Assembly: GCA_036571765.1 (NCBI GenBank) | Contig: BROE01000013.1 | Span: 13,697,999 to 13,761,998 of the forward strand | Reading direction: 5' to 3' | Length of the DNA: 64,000 nucleotides | Source: Plecoglossus altivelis | Taxonomy: Eukaryota; Chordata; Actinopteri; Osmeriformes; Plecoglossidae | Part shown: positions 45,546 to 55,705 of the stretch, piece after piece | Layout: every line of letters starts with the position of its first letter | Position numbering within the stretch: position 1 is the stretch's first letter | The notes under the pieces: model-generated | The model's database searches: none | Told to the model about the DNA's origin: nothing | The model's input: the letters and a program-made list of their open reading frames with translations, nothing else | Position numbers and translations under genes: made by a program

Positions 45546-46401
45546 TGTTGGCAAGAAAGTATTTCGCATTCCAATTAAACGTCTTTCCAGCAGAAGTCGG
45601 AAAACTGCATTTTATCCCGAATACCATCTGAAAAAATATTGGACAATTGATTCACTTTCCCCAGTGAATAACACAAATTATCTGTAACTTTTTTTGTTTT
45701 ACATGATACCACTGGGGAAAGCGTTGCAAAATACAATTTAATTGCCTGTTATGATGTGTAGTAATCTAAAATGTAGATAGATATATGTTCATTATTTTGA
45801 TCTTACCATAAAACAAAACCTATTCGTCTTATTATAAAAAAGGAGCGCGTTTGTTTCGGGCTGACTCACTTGAGGCAAAGGAGTCATCTTGCAGTGAGGA
45901 AGACGCGTCTGATTCGCTGTTGCTGTTTTAAATACCTACTATCAGCCACACAAAGAAGGGGGAAAAGTGGTATTAGCAGCCAAGAAAGTGTTTGGCAATA
46001 GCTGCTGATCCATGCTCTCGAGCCTCGGAGCAGCTGAGGCTTAGCACGAGCCCGTCCCCTCCTTCTGATGTACATTATTACAACAAGGGATACCCAATCA
46101 AGCACGTATCTCATCGATTCGAACTGCTCTCAGCGGATTTTGAACGCGCTTGGACAAAATAACGGAGCAAGCCAGCGTATGGGCGACAAGTCCGTCCATC
46201 TCTTCTTTCAACATTTTGTCTTTTCCCCCTTTTATCTCAGAATAAGAGATATATCGGTTGATGTTTCAAGGGGAATTGGAACCACGCCGGATTTCCACGA
46301 TGATATCAGCGTCATTCATATGTTTCCCTGCTGGTTTTTAAATTGCGGGTGATTATTGGAATCACATTTCTTATGGATAACGCAGTTAATCAACCGACTG
46401 A
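45546..46401 (+). promoter_or_regulatory. tshz: Promoter region and possible non-coding first exon of tshz
   Basis: AT-rich to about 45840, then CpG-rich. A TTTAAATA box (about 45928-45935) and a CCAAT word (46087-46091) are present but unproven. The segment ends in a near-consensus donor, CTGA|GTAAGT, with GT at 46402-46403. If used, it would join the acceptor at 46771-46772 and make 46402-46772 a 371-bp 5'UTR intron. The last codons before the donor read ATGGATAACGCAGTT and onward, a short upstream frame (MDNAVNQPTE) that would reach a stop two codons after the splice. Confidence 0.35.
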
Positions 46402-46772
46402 GTAAGTATGCCATTCTGCTAACATCTCGGCGACATCATGGCAGTTAGTCTTATAGCCTATAGGGATAATTATAATGTTTTGTCTCCATCTGTAGTGGAG
46501 ACGATGTTCACTCCCACACAAGGGTATTATAGGCTACATGCAGTCTGTGTGGAAGGCTACATAGGGTACATTAGTTTTATATTCACCTAATCTTCCAATT
46601 AAGCTTCCCTACTAGTTTATATGCTGTATGACCCTATAGTTGCATGTCAGAGAGGAATGCAAGAGGCGGGAGGGGAAAGAGACAGAAAGACGTGACGCCA
46701 ATATCACTCGAGCTAACCACTGAGGGACAAGACTCAAATGTGACACTGCTTGATGTTTGCCTCTCTTTGCAG
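46402..46772 (+). other. tshz: Possible 5'UTR intron of tshz
   Basis: Bounded by GTAAGT (46402) and a strong acceptor with its own pyrimidine tract, TTTGCCTCTCTTTGCAG (46756-46772). The length, 371 bp, is normal for fish. The model rests on splice-site quality only. Transcription could instead start downstream and make this promoter DNA. Confidence 0.35.
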
Positions 46773-47130
46773 ACTTTGAGTGACGCGATTATTTCGTTTT
46801 CCTTTAAGCTTGCCTGTTGCAGCCTCTACCGCGGAGTGAGAGGATCACTAGCGGCTGAACGGTTTTTTCTCTCCTCCACTGTACTGCTCGTCTGCTCGCC
46901 GTAATATCCAAGTCGAACGGGGGGAAAAAGAGGAAAAAAGACCCGCTTGTTCTGCCTCGTCTTCAGATCTACCCTCTCTTCACTGTCTGAGTTTTTGTTT
47001 GAAAACTGCCGATATATGTCAGAGCCCTGAAAGCGCCCGGGGTACAGTGTGGAAAGCGCCGCTATCAAAGACGAGCGGACCAGCTCGGAATCTCTGGGGC
47101 TACAGAACTCTTCAGAAGCCCATAACAACC
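46773..47130 (+). other. tshz: 5'UTR of tshz, CpG-rich
   Basis: CpG-dense leader directly before the start codon, with many CG words (GACGCG, CCGCGG, TAGCGGC, GAGCGGACC). The exact transcription start is unknown. Position 47128 gives A at -3 of the start codon (ACCATG), a favourable Kozak context. An in-frame TTG at 46999 extends the open frame upstream but is not a credible start in a vertebrate. Confidence 0.6.
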
Positions 47131-47170
47131 ATGCCGCGGAGGAAACAGCAAGCGCCCAGGCGCTCGGCAG
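47131..47170 (+). CDS. tshz: Teashirt zinc-finger protein, first coding exon (partial)
   Basis: Thirteen codons read MPRRKQQAPRRSA, followed by one base of the next codon and a GT donor (47171). This is the conserved N-terminus of vertebrate teashirt proteins, and the phase-1 break after residue 13 matches the family gene structure, in which the remaining ~1000 residues (C2H2 fingers, CtBP-binding PIDLT, homeodomain) lie in one large distant exon. That exon is absent here. Teashirt proteins are nuclear transcriptional repressors that pattern trunk, limb, gut/urinary muscle, inner ear and forebrain. From memory, Ser12 fits TSHZ1 (TSHZ3 usually has Ala; TSHZ2 has KRAA), but the lack of a head-to-head ptgr3/zadh2 neighbour, which mammalian TSHZ1 has, would favour TSHZ3. 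The paralogue is therefore left open. Confidence 0.92.
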
Positions 47171-48110
47171 GTACCGTGCTATGATTTGCATGTTATCGTG
47201 TGTTTTTACGACTGCCGCCGTATCCCCATCGTCAGTACAGTCTTAACATTTATACCGAAGTGTGTGCGAGGCCGTGTAGCCAATGTGTGTGTGACGGTGT
47301 GTGAGAGAGGGTGTATGAAGGCAATGTTTCTGTGTGAGCCTAAGATACAGTGTGGGCTTCAGTAGGAGAATACTCATTCACTCACGAGGGATGGTGGAGC
47401 TCCACTGGCATACCTAAGTTTTCCTTCTTTTAAAGCGGATGCGTTTTTCTAAAATCACGTAGGCCTACGTCCCTTTTGATAGCCTTTTCAGCGAATCCGC
47501 AACATCAATAACGCGTACGGTTATCGCAACGTTCTGTTGTTTAGTTCAGATTATTTATAGTAGACTAGTCGACAATAAAAAATGGGCTAACTTTAGTTTT
47601 AATTCATTTTCGACTATTTCGAATCTACTAAATTGGCAACACCGTTTCCTCATGATACGGTTTTCTTTTGTAGACTAGTCTATAACTTTTTTAAGAATAA
47701 GAAGAAAGAAAAAAGATTCTATTCGATAAATACTCTGCTGTAGGCAAGAACGGTTGTCGAGGAGGATAAAAGGGCTTTCAGACCGTGTCTCTCTATCCGA
47801 TTGAGCAAAGACAACTTGAGCTTTGATAGTCTCTCCGCCTTTACCCTATTTTAGCCTACTCTCTCCCAACGCCTTGGTAAGGGTTCAGATATTGACTCTA
47901 TGATTTAGAGATCTATGAAGAAGCGTAGGGAAAAGGGGCCTCGTGTCAGCTGACTGTCATGGTTCTCTTTGATGCTCGCCTTCGCAGTTTTTTAGGGGCT
48001 TTGTGGTAAAACATTTGATCACAAAAAGTCAACTTTCCCCTACTTTCCCTACACGGGCTGATTTCTTTATTTTTATTTATACCCTTTTCTGGGAAAGAAC
48101 GATTATTTCA
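47171..48110. promoter_or_regulatory. Repeat-free start of intron 1
   Basis: CpG-rich to about 47260 (part of the promoter island), then AT-rich unique DNA with no simple repeat beyond a GTGTGT patch near 47283. Likely to contain promoter-proximal regulatory DNA. Confidence 0.4.
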
Positions 48111-48375
48111 AAGTCCACTCTAGAAGGTATGTGGGCTGGGAGAGCCTTTAATGGACAATTGCCATCTTTGATTTGACGGCAGATTGATCCCCTGTCATCC
48201 TGCTTGTCTTTGATCTATTCAATCCCGATAAACATCGATAAATCACTCCGCCCTAGCAACGCCGGTCTCCGTGACGTCATGTCTGGTTTGACAACTGCCC
48301 ATTAAAACATCTTTAATTGCCTCTTTTGTAGTTTTGCGTTGCCAAAGCCAAAGGCCAAATGTTATTTAGTTTTTA
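48111..48375. promoter_or_regulatory. Candidate intronic enhancer A
   Basis: Motif-dense unique block. TCF/LEF-type CTTTGATCT (48208-48216), forkhead-type GATAAACA (48227-48234), a perfect CRE TGACGTCA (48272-48279), then CATTAAAAC and CTTTAATTGCC homeodomain-type sites. The order and density fit a developmental enhancer. Conservation is not tested. Confidence 0.45.
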
Positions 48376-49650
48376 GGAGTATGAAATAGTGGGCCACCTC
48401 GTACAGGCAACATTCTAGTTACTTTATGTCTGAGTTACCACTAAAGCAGTATATTATATTTACTCAAGAGACAAGTAGTTACTTATTTATTTAGGTAATG
48501 TTGCTTACTTTCTTTCAGTAGACGTTAGAGATGAACATTTTCAGAAACACCCTGTATGCTAAATCTTGATCAATTAAATGCACTAGGTATAAGATATGTT
48601 GTCTTTATAAAGTATGCTACAGATTGCTATGAGTCACATGTCGACTTTAAATATGGGTAAAATGGAGATCGACTAATACTAAGATTTCATTTGTTTTTGT
48701 GCCGCACCGAAAGCTATGCCATCTACTCACTTTATTGGTCAAATCAACCCAGTGAGTTGTAAAACTATCATAGTTTATTTTATGACGTTCAAACCAAAGG
48801 TAGCTTAAAACAAGTCAGTAAATTGTGAGATACTCAAACTTCCACACACACATACGTATACACACCGTTCACACGCAGAAACACGTACGGAATCGCCACG
48901 TTTCAACCCACTTTTTCTGTCTCACACACACACACATTGCCAGGATGAAAAATGTTACTATTAGTGTAATGGAGAGATGGAAGACTGGTTAGCTTCATCA
49001 GAAGCAGCCATCAAAGGGACTTTGTTTCATATTTGATTTAATTGTCTCCCTTTTGACAGCCACATTCATCAATGGCTCTAATGGTCAATCAGAGGTTGGC
49101 AGCGAGAGTGCTCTCGTTGGGTAGGGCTCCATACGTTTGACTATGGGCCTTACTTTATCAAAATGCTTTTCTCTAATGGACGTGAGGAGAGGGGAATGAC
49201 TGAGAGCCTTCTTATTCCACTAAAGAGTAGGAGGGGATGGGGGAGAGAGAAGGAGGGAGGGAGAATGAGGTATTTACTCTTTTGATGAGCAGATGAGGAA
49301 AAACACGAAAGTGGTGTGAGAGGGGTTTTTTTTTAGCCTGCGGAACTTCCTGCTTTAAAAAAAAAAAAATTCTGGTCCCTTTTTGTATTTATTTCATCTC
49401 AGCCTCCCTCCCTTCCATTCCCCCGCCCCCCACCCCCACCCCTTGCTCCCCCCAATCCCGCCTCCCCTCTCCCTCCCTCACAGCTGCAAGTTATAAGGTT
49501 GAAGAGTGCTCCGTGGCACACAAAGAGTGATGACAAATTGATTGCGTTGTAGTGATGGAAAGAGCAAAGGAAAGATGGCAGATGATGGGCCTTGATTAGG
49601 AACTTTGGGAAAACTAGTCCCCGGCAACCTTGAGCGATTCATGAGAAAAT
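48376..49650. other. Mostly unique DNA, small CA and homopolymer patches
   Basis: AT-rich unique DNA to 48840. CA patches at 48843-48865 and 48924-48937. A second island at 49000-49160 (ATTTGATTTAATTGTCTCCC) may be a conserved element. Poly-T (49327-49334), poly-A (about 49358-49370) and C-rich (49420-49470) patches follow. Confidence 0.35.
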
Positions 49651-49759
49651 CTCTGTCTCTCTCTCTCTCCCTCCCTCTCTATCTTTCTCCCTCCCTTTCT
49701 GTCTCCCTCGCTCTCTGTCTCCCTCCCTTTCTGTCTCCCTCCCTTTCTGTCCCCCTCTC

Positions 49760-49811
<52 letters not shown>

Positions 49812-49982
49812 TATCTTTCTCCCTCCCTCTCTCTCTTTCTCCTCCCTTTCTGTATCCCTCCCTCCCTCTCTTTCTCCCTTCCTCTCTTTCTCCCTTCCTC
49901 TCTGTCTCTCTCCCTCCCTCTCTGTCTCTCTCTTTCGCTCCCCCTCTCTCTCACTCACACACACACACACACACACAACACA
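49651..49982. repeat. CT-rich tract with CTCCCT/CTTTCTGT units, then CA
   Basis: About 300 bases of imperfect CT, CTCC and TTTCTGTCTCCCTCCC units, ending in a short CA run (49955-49978). All frames are open in both directions, an artefact. Confidence 0.93.
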
Positions 49983-50039
49983 TATATACACTCTCTTTCC
50001 TTCCGTCTCTCCGCCCCCCCCTCCACCAGCCCTGCAGTC

Positions 50040-50250
50040 TAGAAGGCTTGCTCAGCCGTATAAAAAGAGAAGTTGTTTTGCCAGCTTCATTAGTGTTCAC
50101 CTAATTAGCTGTGAAGCTGATGGATCCCTGACAGCTCTAATGATTGGAGATGACAAGCTCCGCACACTGTCACGAGGCCCAATTAGGTTTGCAGCTAGTT
50201 TGATGTAATCAAGTTGATCTTACACAGTCGTCCATGCCTTCAGTCCAGCG
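50040..50250. promoter_or_regulatory. Candidate intronic enhancer B
   Basis: Unique block holding CCTAATTAGCTG (50099-50110), a MEIS-type TGACAGC (50129-50135), CTAATGATTGG (50136-50146) and CCAATTAGG (50179-50187) within about 90 bases. Clustered homeodomain plus TALE sites suggest an enhancer. Confidence 0.45.
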
Positions 50251-50375
50251 CTAACTCAATCCTCTGGCTGCAGGTGACGAATAGGGCTGGGTACCTTGGT
50301 AATCACGTTGGGCTGGAATTAGGCTGGCTTTTAATGGCCTGCAGAGGAATAACAACACAGGGAAACCAGACGCTG
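50251..50375. other. Unique stretch
   Basis: Continuation of the unique island. Nothing further is seen. Confidence 0.3.
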
Positions 50376-50560
50376 CTCTGTGTGTGCGTGTGCGCCCGCG
50401 TGTGTGTGTGTGTGCCTCGTACGTGTACCTTGTGTGTTAGGGTACTGCGTGAGTGTGTGTTCAGGCTTCATAAGAGCAGTCCATGAACACACACACGCGC
50501 ACACACACACACGCACATGAGCACACACACGCGAACAAACACATACACACACGAACAAAC
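50376..50560. repeat. GT then CA repeat, hairpin-capable
   Basis: GT with GC breaks (50376-50418) and CA with GC breaks (50487-50555), separated by a 65-bp unique spacer. The arms are complementary. Confidence 0.9.
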
Positions 50561-51117
50561 ACATACACCACTTTCTGTCTACCCAGGTTTTCTTGACTTT
50601 TTTTTCATAATACCATTCAGAGGTGGACAATGGAGAGGCGAAAACCTTGTTTTTCCTTATAGGCTTTGAAGCCTTATAAGAGCAAACACATCATTGTTTT
50701 TAGGAGGAAAAGCGAACATCAAAGATATATATTGACATCCCTCCCTCTGCCTCTGTGGCAGGTCCGGCCTTCAGCCAGGGGCCGAGGGTGATAGCGCCAA
50801 CATCACCAGCTTATTGTTCCAGCCGTGTTGTTGGGTTGTAAATAACCGACTATTAAAAGAGGAAGCCACCGCTGAAAGCGGAGCGTTCTGCCAGTGGAGC
50901 TGGTGTTCCGAGGCCCGTCCTGGTGAGGAGAAGGGTCCAGTCTGCCACCTAAGCAGGAGCCTGCTGGTCCTCAGACTCGTTAGACGGCTCCCATCATCAC
51001 CATCATGTTTAAAGAGGCTCGACATGATTCATCCAAATATTGAAATCAGGACCCATCTCGTTCTGGTTGACGGGAGGCGGATCGCAGCTGAGGAAAAGCA
51101 GCTGATTTCGGTGATTC
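50561..51117. other. Unique stretch
   Basis: Single-copy, GC-balanced from 50750 to 51110. Antiparallel open frames over 50771-51155 match nothing known. Possible conserved element. Confidence 0.3.
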
Positions 51118-51150
51118 GTGTGCGTGTGTGCGTGTGTGTGTGTCTGTGTG
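51118..51150. repeat. GT microsatellite
   Basis: Short GT run with GC and CT breaks. Confidence 0.9.
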
Positions 51151-51460
51151 ATTGATTGTGGATGAGAGAGAGGGATTAATCATGCCTGATGTGTGTTAAC
51201 GTTGCACTTGTGGTGGATATATGTTGAGTGCAGTGGCCCATTTAAACACACCCATAGGAACATAAAGCACACACATACAAACAGAATAGCATCACGTTGG
51301 ATTCGGACCGAAGCGAAAGATCTGTTTTGGAATGATATCAGCAGCTGCATGTCATGACGTTAGCGTTATTAAGGTGTGCCGTTCGTAGTTATCTGCACAG
51401 TACTCTGCAGTAACGTGAGTTTCGCGTCGTCTAAATGACAGTGTCTTTTCCAGGTGGAGA
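51151..51460. other. Unique stretch
   Basis: Single-copy. Nothing further is seen. Confidence 0.3.
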
Positions 51461-51785
51461 GCAGAGACAGGTGCCATCTCTATACAGAACGGCCAGGCCC
51501 CTCATGTACAAGCTTTGCGGATTATAATAAAACATGCCATCTTAATTAAGCTAATTATCCTAGCTAAAAGCCCTCATGATAATTCTATTACTTATTAAGG
51601 CGAAAAAATAATAATGGTTTTATAAATAACCCCCCCCCCCCTCTTCTTTTAGGGGCATAATTAGAAAACAAATAATTTCAAATATTATTCCATTTAATTG
51701 AGTGTTTTAATGCTTTGTTTAGACTGAATGTGTAGACTATTGTCGCTGGCTTGGCAGTGACCTAGCAGCACTTAATGTCTGGGTT
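51461..51785. promoter_or_regulatory. Candidate intronic enhancer C
   Basis: AT-rich unique block with overlapping homeodomain/POU-type cores (CTTAATTAAGCTAATTATCC at 51541-51560, CATGATAATTC, CATAATTAG, TTTAATTGAG). It is interrupted by 12 C at 51630-51641. Its texture is that of a deeply conserved vertebrate element. Confidence 0.5.
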
Positions 51786-51849
51786 CACCAGTCCCTCTTT
51801 CACCAAGACTATAAAAATGTGTGTGAGACTTGTTCATGTGAGAATGACT

Positions 51850-51892
51850 GTGTGTGTGTGTGTGTGTGTACTAGAGTGTGTGTGTGGTTCTG
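51850..51892. repeat. GT microsatellite
   Basis: GT run broken by a TACTAGA spacer. Confidence 0.93.
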
Positions 51893-52003
51893 TGGTAGTG
51901 TGGCCACGATCGTCTGGAGGTTCTGGTTGTTCTCTGCCTGGTCTTACGGTAGTACCCAGACCTTCCTACACCCTGTCCCCTGAATGGCAACACCCTGTTT
52001 CAC

Positions 52004-52465
52004 CCGCCCAGCCCTGCACAGCCCTAGTCCAGCCCAGTATAGCCCCAGTCCAGCACAACCCCAGTCCAGCGCTGTACAGGCTCAGTCCAGCCCAGCATAG
52101 CCCCAGTCCATCCCAGCGTTGCCCCAGTCCAGCGTAGCCCCAGTCCAGCAAAGCCCCAGTCCATTCCTGCTCAGCCCCAGTCCAGCCTTGCACAGCTTCA
52201 GTCCAGCCCTGCACAGCTACAGTCCAGCCTTGCACAGCTTCAGTCCAGCTTTGCACAGCTACAGTCCAGCCCTGCACAGCCCTGCATAGCCCCAGTCTAG
52301 TCTTGCACATCCCTAATTCAGCCCTACATAGCCCCAGTACAGCCCTGTATAGCCCCTGTCAGCCCTGCATACCCCAGCCCCTGTAACCCAGCTTATCTTA
52401 GCCCCAGCATAGCCCCAGTCCCCTGTACCCCAGACCCAGTCCCATGTAACCCAGCCCTGCATAGC
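52004..52465. repeat. Imperfect minisatellite of AGCCCCAGTCCAGC units
   Basis: Degenerate tandem units built on AGCCCCAGTCCAGCC plus CTGCAC or AGTAT, 14-26 bp each, cleanest at 52020-52300. The minus strand gives Trp-Thr-Glu-Ala-Val-Gln repeats, an artefact. Confidence 0.9.
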
Positions 52466-52569
52466 TGGGCCCAGAGAGAGGCTCTCCCAGGCAGCCAGCT
52501 GACACTGTGATTAGTTATGGCCCTCCTCTGCCTCTTTCACTGCCTCAGACTGCCCACAATGAACAGGCC

Positions 52570-53090
52570 CAGGAGGGAGAGTGAGAATGGGAGAGAGAGA
52601 CTGAGAGGGGAGAGAAAAAATAGGGTAAAGAGAAAGGTAGAGAGTGGAAGCAAGATAGAGGGTTTGAGGGGGGAGACAGGCAGTGAGATAGAGGGTGTGA
52701 TGAGGAGAGAGGCAGTGAGATAGAAGGTGTGAGGGGGGAGAGAGGCAGTGATATCGGGGGTGAGGGGGAAGAGAGACAGTGAGATAGAGGGTGTGAGGGG
52801 GAGAGAGGCAGTGAGATAGAGGGTGTGAGGGGGGAGAGAGACAGTGAGATAGAGGGTGTGAGGGGGGAGAGAGACAGTGAGATAGAGGGTGTGAGGGGGA
52901 GAGAGGCAGTGAGATAGAGGGTGTGAGGGGGGAGAGAGGCAGTGAGATAGAGGGTGTAAGGGGGGAGAGAGACAGTGAGATAGAGGGTGTGAGGGGGGAG
53001 AGAGACAGTGAGATAGAGGGTGTGAGGGGGGAGAGAGACAGTGAGATAGAGGGTGTGAGGGGGGAGAGAGACAGTGAGGTGGGAGGTAAA
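52570..53090 (+). repeat. Purine minisatellite, 31-33-bp unit
   Basis: From about 52655 a unit made of AGAGAGGCAGTGAGATAGAG plus GGTGTGAGGGGG is repeated about 13 times with G-run length variants. The 33-bp form reads as an 11-residue Arg/Gly/Glu repeat, an artefact. Preceded by GA-rich lead-in from 52570. Confidence 0.94.
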
Positions 53091-53490
<400 letters not shown>

Positions 53491-54491
53491 TCTCTGTCAT
53501 TCGCTTCTCCCTCCCCTCGCTTCACCTCCCTCAGCTCCAAAGATTGTTTTGTGTGGAGAGAGCGATGGATGGAGGTGGTAGCAGGGCGGTGCTGGGTGCA
53601 AACAGGGCCATGCAGTAACTGGCTCGACGGCTCTGTACAGTAGACATGTTCCCCTAGCCTCCCCTACCTCTGGACGATTGAAATTGAAATTGCGAGGTGT
53701 AGAAAAAAAACCCCAAAAAGCTTGAACCTTTCTTAGTTACAGGCACGGATGCGCACACACCACGCACACATACACACGCAGGCACAGACATAGGAGCTGG
53801 CAGACGTAAGAAAGCGAGGCTTGTATTTGTGGAAAGGTTGTATGTCTGATCGCTGCTGATGATTCGTCAGTCTGCGGGTGAAGCTGGAAACATGCTGGCT
53901 GGTTCCTGGCCAGTGATTGGGGCAGGCTTCTTCCTCCTTGGGTCTGAGCACGCTCTCTGAGCTCGCCGTCAAGCCTGATTCGTGGACAGGACCCTCACTG
54001 AAGCACCCTGGGAAAAAGGCTCCTCTCCTAGCACATTTTTAAGGTAACAGGAAATCGAGGGGTCTATGGGATCAGAGCACTTCCTGTCAAAGGAGACAGA
54101 TACATATATATATTTATATATATCCATTCTACACCAAGGATCTTGTGTGTACAGACATATAGAATACAATATACAGTAGAAAACAGGATCAGCTTTTGTC
54201 CTCATCCATGTAAATCAGCTGGGTTATTGACAGCAGAGCGCCTGTTCGTGCGGGTCGGATTCCTTTTTTTTTTGAGTGTATCTGATAGTGTGTGAGTGTG
54301 TCAGAGCCCTGCTCAGGTTTGGAGCCTCTGCCAGCCACACAGGATTCAATCTCCCCGCAGCCCTCACTAGTGAAATATGGCTGTGCGGAGTAATACCTGT
54401 CTGTGTTGTTGTCATGTCGTTGAGGGGTGGGGGGATCCAGACGGCCCCCCCAGACTAGATGGTGGGGGGTTGTGTGGTTAGGGGGGAGGTC
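53491..54491. other. Unique stretch with small CA and TA patches
   Basis: CA patch at 53752-53782 and TATATATATTTATATATAT at 54106-54124. Otherwise single-copy without coding evidence. The Pro/Thr-rich minus frame (54189-55007) runs through the repeats to its right and is an artefact. Confidence 0.35.
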
Positions 54492-54509
54492 GGGGGGGGG
54501 GGGGGGGGG
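54492..54509 (+). repeat. Poly-G homopolymer, 18 G
   Basis: Eighteen G in a G-rich neighbourhood (GGGGGGAGGTC before, CAGGGGG after). Strong quadruplex former. Confidence 0.95.
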
Positions 54510-54649
54510 CAGGGGGTTGTTCTGTGTATCATTTGGGTCTGGCTCCGGGAATGGGTTCCTTGTCAGGGTGGGTGCAGGTGGGTGGGGCGTCTTAATGTCT
54601 GCCTTGGCTGGGGGCTTGTCTAGAGGCGTAGACGGTGCGTTTGTGTTCA

Positions 54650-54802
54650 TCAGCTCATGCGTGTGTGTGTGCGTGTATGTGTGTGATAACCTACTTCCTG
54701 CGGGGGCTTTGGCGGGGTCCAACTGAGACTGGCAGCCATCAGTCACACCCACCGCTTGTGAGTGTGAGTGTGTGTATGTGTGTGTGCGTGTGTGTGTGCG
54801 TG

Positions 54803-54835
<33 letters not shown>

Positions 54836-54838
54836 TTG
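54650..54838. repeat. GT microsatellites
   Basis: GT at 54657-54684 and 54756-54837 with GA and GC breaks. Confidence 0.93.
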
Positions 54839-54927
54839 ATGGTGCTGGTGATGAAAGCCAGGGGAGCCAGTGGTGGAGGCCCACATAATCAGGGCCAGCC
54901 AGAGCTGACATCCTTCTCAGACCTGAC

Positions 54928-55080
54928 AGTCTCTTCCTCTTCTCCTCTTCTCCTCTCCTTCTCTCCTTACCTCCCTCCCTCCCACTATGCTTTCGTCCCT
55001 TACTCATTTGCTGTTGTTAGACTGCCTCGAATGCCTCCCTCCCTCCTTCCCTCCTTCCTTCCCTCCCTCCCTCTCCTCGT
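54928..55080. repeat. CTTCC/CCCT pyrimidine tract
   Basis: Imperfect C/T-rich sequence in two blocks (54928-54985 and 55035-55080). Confidence 0.85.
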
Positions 55081-55139
55081 TTTATCTGCTGATCAGTCTC
55101 AGATGCCATGAATTATCCTCATCCCCTTGTTTCTCATGC

Positions 55140-55355
55140 CTGTGTGTGTGTGTGCGTGTGTGTGCGTGTGTGTGTGCGAGTACAGTTACTTCATAGGGCT
55201 ACCAGGAAATGTTGGGGTGATTGTTGTCTGATTGGTTAGAGGTGGTAGTCTTGTGTGTGTCTTCCTTGCCAGCCGTTCTGTGTTATTGATTATGATATTT
55301 CCTGTTTGTGTGTGTTGAGTGTGTGTGTGTGTGCGTGTGTGTATGTGTGCGTGAC
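55140..55355. repeat. GT microsatellite patches
   Basis: GT at 55140-55178 and 55303-55352, separated by unique DNA. Confidence 0.9.
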
Positions 55356-55459
55356 AGGAAGGAAGTGCTGTTTTTCTGTGCTTGGCAAAGGCAAGCAGGT
55401 GTGAGAGAGGGGAGGGAGGGAGAAAGGGGGGAGAGAAAGGGGAAGTCTGTTTTATTTTA

Positions 55460-55705
55460 TACTGCAGGCCTGTTGCTAATTAATGTTTCTTGGTTGGATT
55501 CTGTCTGAGTTGAGTAATGTTTTTGATCTTTATGCCTGATAACTGCATACCTAATGAGATTTCAAAGCTTCTGGAGATGTGAGTGCTGCTCCCTGCAATT
55601 ATTGACAGATGCCTTTTCTTCGCCATCGAGTTCTGCTCCATAAATCCTTGCTCTGTAATGAGCTTGAGAAGTGCCACCCTGCCAGTGAGCTAATGAAACC
55701 CTCCC
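55460..55705. promoter_or_regulatory. Candidate intronic enhancer E
   Basis: Unique block with GCTAATTAATG (55475-55485), CCTAATGAG, then CAATTATTGACAGATG (55597-55612), a homeodomain site fused to a MEIS-type TGACAG, and TGTAATGAGC (55654-55663). It has the same site mix as enhancer B. Confidence 0.45.

Noticed and set aside
41361..46800. Expected head-to-head ptgr3/zadh2 gene upstream of a tshz1-type gene
   Set aside because: No frame long enough for its main exon and no oxidoreductase motif on the minus strand between 30 and 46.8 kb.
46999..47130. In-frame upstream extension of the teashirt exon from a TTG
   Set aside because: TTG is not a credible start here, and the known family start MPRRKQQ has a good Kozak context at 47131.
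54189..55007. 272-codon minus-strand frame with Pro- and Thr/His-rich parts
   Set aside because: It spans poly-C, CA and CT repeats. No domain, low complexity throughout.
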